This document shows, in pieces, positions 57,565 to 64,000 of a stretch of DNA of 64,000 nucleotides (positions are counted from its first letter, which is position 1; each line of letters opens with the position of its first letter). Source of the stretch: Myxococcales bacterium (GTDB lineage Bacteria; Myxococcota_A; Polyangia; Polyangiales; Polyangiaceae); assembly GCA_016720545.1 (NCBI GenBank), contig JADKKK010000013.1:124001-188000 (forward strand), written 5' to 3'. A program made the position numbers and the translations under genes. The notes beneath the pieces are model-generated. The model worked only from the letters and a program-made list of their open reading frames with translations, did no database searches and had not been told where the DNA came from.

Positions 57565-58052
57565 GGGCTCGTCTCCAGCACGGGCCGGAGGTCCAGAAGC
57601 ATGCACCATGCATGCGTATTGCGGGCGATGCCCGCGACGTGCGCGGGCGGCTCCCCGCCCAGCACCTGCGGAGGCTCGATGTCGGACTCCTCGAAGCGCT
57701 GCACCCCGCGCACCTCGTCGACGAGGAGCCCGAGGGTCTCGTCGCCGCCGTCGACGAGGAGGATCCGGAGCCGCTTGTCGCGTCCGGGCTCGGCGAGCCC
57801 GAACCGACGCCGCAGGTCGAACACCGTGACGAGGCGGCCGCGCACGCTGGCGAGGCCAGCGATCCCCTTCGGCGCGCGCGGCACCTCCGTGATCGGCAGC
57901 GGCTTCAGGATCTCGGTGATGACGCCGATGGGGAGCGCGTACGGATCCCCGCCAAGGGAGAACACGAGGTAGTCCCCGCCGCGCGACTCTCCGCGGACCG
58001 AGAGCCCCTCGCGGGCCTCCGCGTAGCCGCGTGGACCGAGATCGCGGCTCAC
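57561..58052 (-). CDS. cheW: Chemotaxis coupling protein CheW (first copy)
   Basis: 163 residues from a GTG overlapping the cheA stop. CheW domain: YLVFSLGGDPYALPIGVITE, PKGIAGLASVRGRLVTVFDL, RILLVDGGDETLGLLVDEVR and NTHAWCMLLDLRPVLE. The N-terminal ~25 residues are additional to the domain. Two adjacent, clearly different CheW proteins suggest two receptor classes or an array-building role. Confidence 0.88.
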   Translation of the reverse strand: MSRDLGPRGYAEAREGLSVRGESRGGDYLVFSLGGDPYALPIGVITEILKPLPITEVPRAPKGIAGLASVRGRLVTVFDLRRRFGLAEPGRDKRLRILLVDGGDETLGLLVDEVRGVQRFEESDIEPPQVLGGEPPAHVAGIARNTHAWCMLLDLRPVLETSP

Positions 58053-60175
58053 GGGCGGGCCTCCGGAAGGAGGCGTGCCTCGCCGGTGGTGACGACCTCG
58101 TCGAGCAGCGCGCCCACGTCGATCACGAGGCCGACCCGCTGGTCACCGAGCTCGGTCGCGCCGGCGAAGCCGCGCACGCCCCGCAGCGAGCGGCCGAGCG
58201 CCTTGATGACGATGTCCTGCTGACCGAGGAGCTTGTCGACCACGAACCCCACGCGCTTCGAGCCCACGGAGACGATGACGACGTAGCGCCGCTCCGAGGC
58301 GGACCTGCCGAGCTCGCCGGCCTCCGGCTCGTCGATGCCGAAGAGCCTCGCGAGGCGCACCAGCGGCAGGGTCGCGCCGCGCTGGCTCATCACCTCGCGC
58401 CCCTCCACGAAGCGCACCTCGCGCGGCTCGAGGAAGATGGCCTCCTCCATGTTCGCGAGGGGCATGCAGAACGTGCGCCCGCCCGCCTCGAGCACGAGCA
58501 CCGAGATGATGGCGAGCGTGATCGGCAGCGTGATGGTCATCTTCGTGCCGATGCCGAGGTCGCTCGCCACGTCGACGACGCCCCCGAGGCGCGAGATGTT
58601 CGTCTTGACCACGTCCATGCCCACGCCGCGGCCCGACAGCAGCGTGGCCTCCGCGCGGGTCGTGAACCCGGCCGCGAACACGAACGACAGCACCTCCTTC
58701 TCGCCGAGCTGGGCGGCGTCGTCGGGCGTGGTGAAGCCGAGGCGGAGCGCGGCGGCGAGCACGGCGGCGGGGTCGATCCCGCGGCCATCGTCCTCCACCT
58801 CGATCACCACCTGATTGCCCTTCTGGAAGGCGTTCAGGGCGATCGTGCCGACGGCAGGTTTCCCCACCGCCATGCGCCCATTCCGCGACTCGATGCCGTG
58901 ATCGATCGCGTTGCGGATCATGTGCATGAGCGGGTCGGAGAGCTCCTCGACGATGAGCTTGTCGATCTCGGTCTCGGCGCCGGTGACGACCAGGTTCGTG
59001 GGCTTGTCGACCTCGCGCGAGATCTGACGCACGGCGCGCGCGAGCTTCTCGAACACCTGCCCGAGCGGCACCATGCGCACCTCGAGGATGCCGTCCTGCA
59101 TCTGGGTGAGGTGGCGGTCGAACGCGCGATGGAGTCGCTGCACCTCCGCGTTGATCTCGCGCAGCCCGGGCGTGCTCCTCGTGCGCTCCGCGAGGCGCGC
59201 CACCTGACCGCGCACGATGGCGAGCTCGCCCACGATGTTCATCAGGTGGTCGAGGCGGCGGATGTCCACGCGCACCGTCTGGCTCACCGACCTCAAGGCC
59301 ACGTCGCGACCGGCGAGCGGCGCGTCGGCGGCCGAGAGCTCGTCGTGCTCGGGCGACGCGACCTCGGGGTCCCTCGCGGGCGCCTCCGGCAGCGCGCGCC
59401 CCGCGGCGGCGCGCTCGGGGGGCGGAGCGCGCTTCTTCAGCTCCTCCACCACCACGTTCGAAGCGGTGAACGCGCGCGCGAGGGCCTCCGGCTCGGACTT
59501 GCTCGCGATCAGGATCTCGAGCTCGACGGCGTCGGGATCTCCGCCGTCCCCCGTGGGGAGGTAGGTGATGATCTCGCCGTGCGGGCGCGCGCGATCCTTC
59601 AGCTCTTCGAGCGCGGTGTCGATCGTCGCGAGCGGGAAGCTCACCTGGATGCGGCAGAGCCGGGTGCCGCTCTGGAGGCTCACGCGGAGCCTGTGCTCCT
59701 CGTACTCAGTGAGCACCCCCAGCACCCCCGGGTCGATCTCGTATTGCGAGCCGGCCGCCGGCGAGGGCGAGGGGCCTGGATCGCCCACCTGCGCGAGCGC
59801 CGAGAGCAGATCGCGCACCTCGTCGTCGGGCTCCGGCCCCTCGCCGCGCGCGGCGAGGAGGATGCGCCCGTAGAGCTCGACCGCGCGGAAGAGCACGTCC
59901 ATCACCGAAGGTGTGAGCTCGGCGCGGCCGAGGCGCAGATCGTCGAGCAGCTCCTCGAGCTCGTGGGAGAGGCCGCTCATGATCGCCACGCCGAAGAGCC
60001 CCGAGAGGCCCTTCATGGTGTGCACTGCGCGAAACAGGTCGTTCACGAGCTCGGCGTCGGTCTCGCCGCGGCGCACGAGGTCCTCGAGGCGCAGGAGATC
60101 GCCGCTCAGCGCGTCGATGATCTCCTGGGCCTCGGAGAAGAAGTCCTCGCGCGCTTTGTCGCCCAGCTCTGGCAC
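58049..60175 (-). CDS. cheA: Chemotaxis histidine kinase CheA
   Basis: 708 residues from a GTG. Order of domains: HPt/P1 with the phospho-histidine H52 in AVHTMKGLSGLFG; a P2-like region and linker with proline runs (~130-280); dimerisation P3 (VDIRRLDHLMNIVGELAIVR, ~300-370); ATPase P4 with N-box DPLMHMIRNAIDHGIE, G1 DDGRGIDP and G2 LSGRGVGMDVV; and a CheW-like P5 (LVLEAGGRTFCMPLANMEEA, to the end). The kinase would phosphorylate CheB and a CheY not in this window. First gene of cheA-cheW-cheW-cheB. Confidence 0.95.
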   Translation of the reverse strand: MPELGDKAREDFFSEAQEIIDALSGDLLRLEDLVRRGETDAELVNDLFRAVHTMKGLSGLFGVAIMSGLSHELEELLDDLRLGRAELTPSVMDVLFRAVELYGRILLAARGEGPEPDDEVRDLLSALAQVGDPGPSPSPAAGSQYEIDPGVLGVLTEYEEHRLRVSLQSGTRLCRIQVSFPLATIDTALEELKDRARPHGEIITYLPTGDGGDPDAVELEILIASKSEPEALARAFTASNVVVEELKKRAPPPERAAAGRALPEAPARDPEVASPEHDELSAADAPLAGRDVALRSVSQTVRVDIRRLDHLMNIVGELAIVRGQVARLAERTRSTPGLREINAEVQRLHRAFDRHLTQMQDGILEVRMVPLGQVFEKLARAVRQISREVDKPTNLVVTGAETEIDKLIVEELSDPLMHMIRNAIDHGIESRNGRMAVGKPAVGTIALNAFQKGNQVVIEVEDDGRGIDPAAVLAAALRLGFTTPDDAAQLGEKEVLSFVFAAGFTTRAEATLLSGRGVGMDVVKTNISRLGGVVDVASDLGIGTKMTITLPITLAIISVLVLEAGGRTFCMPLANMEEAIFLEPREVRFVEGREVMSQRGATLPLVRLARLFGIDEPEAGELGRSASERRYVVIVSVGSKRVGFVVDKLLGQQDIVIKALGRSLRGVRGFAGATELGDQRVGLVIDVGALLDEVVTTGEARLLPEARP

Positions 60176-60387
60176 GTCAGCGCTCGCGGCGCGCGCCGCG
60201 GCCTACGGCGGGCGCGGGGAACGCGGAAAACGCGGGGAACGCGGGGGACTCGAGGGCCACGTCGACAGTGTATTCAGCCCGCGCGCCCGGGCCAACAGCC
60301 CGGCGACGCCGCGCGAGACCGGCGGGCCGGCGACGCCACGCCCAAGAGCCGGTTCCGAGGCGGGCCCGGACCGAGTAGCGTGGAGCC

Positions 60388-61131
60388 GTGCTCCAAGCCC
60401 CGCAGACGGCCGCGCTCCTCCTCATCGGCGACGAGATCCTCTCGGGCAAGGTCGAAGAGGCGAACCTCGTGGTGCTCGCGCGAACGCTCCGCGCCCTCGG
60501 CATCGCCCTCCGCAGGGTGGTGACGATCGGCGACGACGTCGACGTCATCGCGCGCGAGGTCGCCGAGCTCTCGCGCACCCACGACCACCTCATCACGTCC
60601 GGCGGCGTGGGCCCCACCCACGACGACGTCACGGTCCCGGGCGTCGCGCAGGCGTTCGGCGTGCCCGTCGAGCTCGATCCCGGGCTCATCGCGATGCTCC
60701 GCGATCACTACAAGGAGCGCTGCACGGAGGGGCACCTGCTCATGGCGCGCGTCCCCGCCGGCGCCACCCTCGAGACCACGGAGAGCGTGCGCTGGCCCAC
60801 CATCCGCTTCGGCAACACGTGGCTCTTCCCCGGCATCCCGGAGGTATTTCGCCTGAAGCTCCCGGTCCTCGCCGCCAGACTGGCGGGCGGGCGGCCCTGG
60901 GTTTCGCATGCGGTCTACACACAAATGGACGAGGGCGATCTCAAGCCGCTGCTCGACCCGATCGTCGCGCAACACCCCGAGGTGAGCGTCGGCTCGTACC
61001 CGAAGTGGTCGGACCCCAGCTACCGCACGAAGCTCACGTTCGACGGGCGGGATCCCGAGGCCGTGAGCGCGGCGGTGGCAGCCTTCGTGGCGCTCCTCCC
61101 CACCGGCGAACCGCAGCGCACCGAGCCGTAG
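60388..61131 (+). CDS. CinA N-terminal/MoCF-domain protein
   Basis: 247 residues from a GTG. The MoCF-biosynthesis (MoaB/MogA-like) domain of CinA: LLLIGDEILSGKVEEANLVV, LITSGGVGPTHDDVT and WLFPGIPEVFRLK are classic. The C-terminal CinA amidase domain is absent, so the protein is not a full nicotinamide-nucleotide amidase; stand-alone members resemble FAD-synthase-like or competence/damage-inducible proteins. Divergent from cheA. Confidence 0.85.
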   Translation: MLQAPQTAALLLIGDEILSGKVEEANLVVLARTLRALGIALRRVVTIGDDVDVIAREVAELSRTHDHLITSGGVGPTHDDVTVPGVAQAFGVPVELDPGLIAMLRDHYKERCTEGHLLMARVPAGATLETTESVRWPTIRFGNTWLFPGIPEVFRLKLPVLAARLAGGRPWVSHAVYTQMDEGDLKPLLDPIVAQHPEVSVGSYPKWSDPSYRTKLTFDGRDPEAVSAAVAAFVALLPTGEPQRTEP

Positions 61132-61158
61132 CGCGGGGTCTTGGATCGGTGGCGCGCG

Positions 61159-62319
61159 TCAGTTGCCGCAGCCGAGGCCGGTGTCGATGATGTCGACGCC
61201 CGTGACGAGCATGACCATGCCCGAGCCGTCGCCGTTCATGAGCTTGAGCTCGTGGACGCCGCTGGGGTTGCCCGACCGGTCGAGCCACAGCGACGCGACC
61301 TTCCCGTTCGGGAGCAGGCAAGGGGTGTTGTCGTTGCCGTAGGTGCCGTTCACCCGCGTGGGCGCGCCGGTGCCACGGATGCGCCACACCTGCTCGCGCG
61401 TCCACTCGCCCTCGAAGACGATGCTGCCGTCGCGATCGTACGAGGGGCTATGGGTGTTTCGACCCCCGCCAGGGCCACCCTCGGGCCCTATCACTTTGCG
61501 GAAGCCTGTCGCGCCCGCGTCGAGGTTCACCTCGCAGATGCTCGTGCCGCTCGATCCGTACGGATCGCTGCCGCAGTCGAAGACCACCTTCAGGCCGTCA
61601 GGCGAGATCTGCGGCTTGAAGTTGTTCGCGAAGGTCGACGCCGCCGTGAGGAGCGTCGAGGCCGACCAGGCGCCGCCCGCCTTGCGCGTGACGTAGAGGT
61701 CGGTGTTGTGGGTGCCGCGCCCGCCGTGCACGATGATCGTGCCGCCCCCGGCGACCGCAGGGGTGACGCCGCGCATGTCGCGGACCGCCGCGCCGCCGGG
61801 GAGCACCTTCTCGCCCGAGCTCAGCGTGGGTGAGAAGATCGCGAGGCACGGCGTGGAGCAGCCGAAGCGCGTCGTCTCGCTGACGAACGAGCCATCGGCC
61901 CCCATGTTCATGCGCGAGTCACTCCCCGGCGACACGGTCGCGAGCTTCGAGCCCACGTCAAACGGCGCGGCGCCGGCGCGCGCCTCGATGAGCTTGTACC
62001 CCGCGTAGCGGTAGAGGATTCGCCCCGTGCCGCTCACCGGAGGCACCTGGGCGTCGCCAGGCGGCTTCGGGCCACCGTCCACCGCGGCGGCGTCGTCGGC
62101 AGGCACGACGACCCCGCCATCTTCGGCGGGCTGCGTCACCACCGCGCCGTCGTCGGTGACCACGGCGCCGTCTTCGAGAGTGCGCGTGACGGGCGGCGGC
62201 GAGCCAGGCTCGTCGGACGAGCACGCGACGAAGAGTGGAACCGCGACGCCGCACATCGCGGCGACGAGCGCACCCCGCGTCCGTGGCCCGCGGAACCGAG
62301 AGAGCTGCAGCGACGTCAA
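61159..62319 (-). CDS. Predicted lipoprotein with TolB/WD40-like beta-propeller
   Basis: 386 residues from a TTG preceded by GGAGG five bases upstream. Lipobox LFVAC, then a Pro/Val/Asp linker (DDGAVVTQPAEDGGVVV). Propeller blades with PD40-type motifs: GSDSRMNMGADGSFVSE, FKPQISPDGLKVVFDCGSD, NTHSPSYDRDGSIVFEGEWT. Ends in GLGCGN. Such propellers bind cell-wall or protein partners; no enzyme motif. Confidence 0.75.
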   Translation of the reverse strand: MTSLQLSRFRGPRTRGALVAAMCGVAVPLFVACSSDEPGSPPPVTRTLEDGAVVTDDGAVVTQPAEDGGVVVPADDAAAVDGGPKPPGDAQVPPVSGTGRILYRYAGYKLIEARAGAAPFDVGSKLATVSPGSDSRMNMGADGSFVSETTRFGCSTPCLAIFSPTLSSGEKVLPGGAAVRDMRGVTPAVAGGGTIIVHGGRGTHNTDLYVTRKAGGAWSASTLLTAASTFANNFKPQISPDGLKVVFDCGSDPYGSSGTSICEVNLDAGATGFRKVIGPEGGPGGGRNTHSPSYDRDGSIVFEGEWTREQVWRIRGTGAPTRVNGTYGNDNTPCLLPNGKVASLWLDRSGNPSGVHELKLMNGDGSGMVMLVTGVDIIDTGLGCGN

Positions 62320-62420
62320 GCGAGCCTCCTACTCACGCGCGGAGGCGCGTGCTCGCGTTTCTTCCTACACCACCGCGCCGAGCAACCCGGTCACAAACGG
62401 AACCGCGCCCCCGCGCGGGA

Positions 62421-62612
62421 TCAGAACTTGATGCCGTTCTCGGCCCGGTGTTTCCACCATTGATAGCCAAAATAAAGCGCGGGGACCGCGGCCACCGCGC
62501 CGACCACCGGCGCCACCAGAATTCCCGCGGCGACCGCGCCCGCCGTGGCAGCGCCCGCGACGATGCCCTTGCGTTGCCCCTCGGCCATGACCTCCGACCG
62601 CGTCTTGCTCAT
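62421..62612 (-). CDS. Small membrane protein
   Basis: 63 residues. One long Ala/Val/Gly-rich hydrophobic region (GIVAGAATAGAVAAGILVAP, VVGAVAAVPALYFGYQ) forms one or two helices; the tail is basic (KHRAENGIKF). No family is recognised. Codon usage is that of its neighbours, and the start is supported by a plain ATG. About 100 bp from the adjacent lipoprotein genes. Confidence 0.6.
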   Translation of the reverse strand: MSKTRSEVMAEGQRKGIVAGAATAGAVAAGILVAPVVGAVAAVPALYFGYQWWKHRAENGIKF

Positions 62613-62780
62613 GACAGCCTCATGCCAGAGAGCGTATCCAGCGGGCGTGCGCCGTCAATGGGGGCGGGGTCCGCCTGGTCGTGGCCAAAGCCGCCGGCCA
62701 GCGCCAGGGGCAATCCAGGCCCCCCGGGCGCACCACACCGAGGTAGACTCGGGGCGCGGCCGTGCCGCGCGGAGGTCACC

Positions 62781-64000
62781 ATGCGCAGCCCCAGGTTGGT
62801 CGGTGCGAGCATCGTCGGTGTGAGCGTGTCGATGGGCGCGATCGCTCTGGTCGCGGGCGCGCTCGTGGCCGCGTGCGGCTCCGACCCCGCGCCCTCGGGG
62901 TTCGATCCCGCCGATCCGTCGGCGCCCACGGCCGAGGGGGGGCCCGCTCGCCCGCCCCTCTTCGGCGACTCGGGACCCGCAGGCGACGCGGCCCAGCGCC
63001 CGTGCACGGGGCTCTGTCTCCAGCAGGTGACGTGCGAGGGCGGCAAGACCACGTCGGTCACGGGCAAGGTCTACGATCCGGCGGGCAAGGTACCGCTCTA
63101 CAACATCCTCGTGTTCGTCCCGAACGCGCCGCTCGCGCCCATCAAGTCGGGCGCGTCGTGCGATCGCTGCGGCGACGTCTCGGGTTCGCCGCTGGTGTCC
63201 GCCATCACCGACGCCGCCGGCGGCTTTCAGCTCACGAACGTGCCGGTGGGCAAGGACATCCCGCTCGTCATCCAGGTCGGCAAGTGGCGCCGCCAGCTGG
63301 TGCTCCCCGAGGTGAAGCGCTGCGAAGACCTGCCCGCCACCGATCCCCAGACGTTCCGACTGCCAAAGAGCAAGGCCGAGGGTGATCTGCCGCAAATGGC
63401 CATCGCCTCCGGCAGCGCCGATCCGTTCGAGTGCCTGCTCACCAAGATGGGTATCGCGCCAGCCGAGTTCACGAGCGCCATCGGCAACGGGAAGGTGCAC
63501 TTCTACCGCTCGAACGGCGTCGACATGAGCCCGCCCACGGCCGGCGGAAACACACTCTGGAACGACCTGGCGACGCTGAAGAAGTACGACATCGTGATGC
63601 TCCCGTGCGAGGGCAGCGCGCAGGCCAAGCCCGGCCCAGACACGAACCTGCTCAACTACACGAACGCAGGGGGCCGCGTGTTCACGACCCACTACGGATA
63701 CTCGTGGCTCCACCTCGGCAACAAGCCGTTCGAGTCGACCGGCACGTGGAACCCCGAGCGGGCGTCCGGCGGCGCGGCCTCGCGCGACTTCACGCTCGAC
63801 ACCTCGTTCCCCAAGGGCGCCGCCTTCGCCGACTGGCTCCAGAACGTCGGCGCGACCACCACGAAGGGCACGCTGGGCGTGGCCGAGTGGCGGCACGACC
63901 TGGACGCCGAACGCTCGCCCCCGTCGCAGCGCTGGATCCACGGGCCGTCCACCGCCGGCCCGTCGGTGCAGCACATGACCTTCAACACGCCCCTCTCGGC
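62781..64000 (+). CDS. Lipoprotein with carboxypeptidase-regulatory-like domain, partial
   Basis: Runs off the right edge; at least 406 residues. The ATG at 62781 has GGAGG five bases upstream. Signal with lipobox LVAAC followed by an Asp/Pro linker. Then CTGLCLQQVTC and SVTGKVYDPAGKVPLYNILV, a carboxypeptidase-regulatory/CNA-B-like domain (beta-sandwich), with CDRCGDVSG and a conserved ITDAAGGFQLTNVPVGKDIP blade. The next part (KYDIVMLPCEGSAQAK, VFTTHYGYSWLHLG) resembles a glutamine amidotransferase-like or ThuA-like fold often attached in myxobacterial members. Surface role, unknown. Confidence 0.8.
   Translation, partial: MRSPRLVGASIVGVSVSMGAIALVAGALVAACGSDPAPSGFDPADPSAPTAEGGPARPPLFGDSGPAGDAAQRPCTGLCLQQVTCEGGKTTSVTGKVYDPAGKVPLYNILVFVPNAPLAPIKSGASCDRCGDVSGSPLVSAITDAAGGFQLTNVPVGKDIPLVIQVGKWRRQLVLPEVKRCEDLPATDPQTFRLPKSKAEGDLPQMAIASGSADPFECLLTKMGIAPAEFTSAIGNGKVHFYRSNGVDMSPPTAGGNTLWNDLATLKKYDIVMLPCEGSAQAKPGPDTNLLNYTNAGGRVFTTHYGYSWLHLGNKPFESTGTWNPERASGGAASRDFTLDTSFPKGAAFADWLQNVGATTTKGTLGVAEWRHDLDAERSPPSQRWIHGPSTAGPSVQHMTFNTPLS

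Overview
The window is very GC-rich and carries long genes packed on both strands. GTG, TTG and ATG starts are all used, start/stop overlaps (ATGA, GTGA) are frequent, and many predicted lipoproteins have proline- or aspartate-rich linkers. With a type IV pilus minor pilin/PilY1 operon, a CheA-CheW-CheW-CheB cluster, a QEGLA-motif protein and lipoprotein families I associate with myxobacteria, this suggests a member of Myxococcota (probably Polyangiales). This is an inference from gene content; no rRNA is present.

Layout. 1-7161: the start of a PLP-dependent trans-sulfuration enzyme, a Cys-rich lipoprotein, a broken double Imm21-like gene split by a 51-base G run, uvrA, a DksA-like protein and a divergent RNase HII-like protein. 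7226-26397: a class 1 DISARM anti-phage locus on the + strand, in the order drmD, four tandem Uma2 nuclease genes (only the first intact), drmMI (disrupted near its 3' end), three uncharacterised ORFs, drmA, drmB, drmC. The Uma2 array and the three ORFs are the most novel content. 26443-36215: a DUF6599-like lipoprotein divergent from a tightly overlapping operon fimT-pilV-pilW-pilX-pilY1-lipoprotein. 36338-49969: envelope and housekeeping genes: beta-propeller lipoproteins, a polysaccharide flippase-like protein, a cyclic-nucleotide-binding/CPBP protease-like fusion with a GMC oxidoreductase, a cation diffusion facilitator, and lineage-specific hypotheticals. 49970-50841: a non-coding stretch with CT microsatellites, a MITE-like element and a long inverted repeat. 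50842-64000: a QEGLA metallopeptidase-like protein, lipoproteins, a GH31 glycosidase, cheA-cheW-cheW-cheB, a CinA N-domain protein and a partial regulatory-domain lipoprotein.

How they work together. DISARM pairs an adenine methylase (drmMI), which marks self DNA, with helicases (drmD, drmA), a DUF1998 protein (drmB) and a PLD-family protein (drmC) that restrict incoming phage. The minor pilins and PilY1 would prime type IV pili for gliding and adhesion. The Che genes form the core of a chemosensory pathway, but no receptor, CheR or CheY lies in the window.

Caution. Several genes are interrupted by one-base indels, often in short homopolymers, and two G-dominated blocks (1629-1679 and about 39963-40627) look like sequencing or assembly artefacts. 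Some apparent pseudogenes may therefore be intact in the organism.
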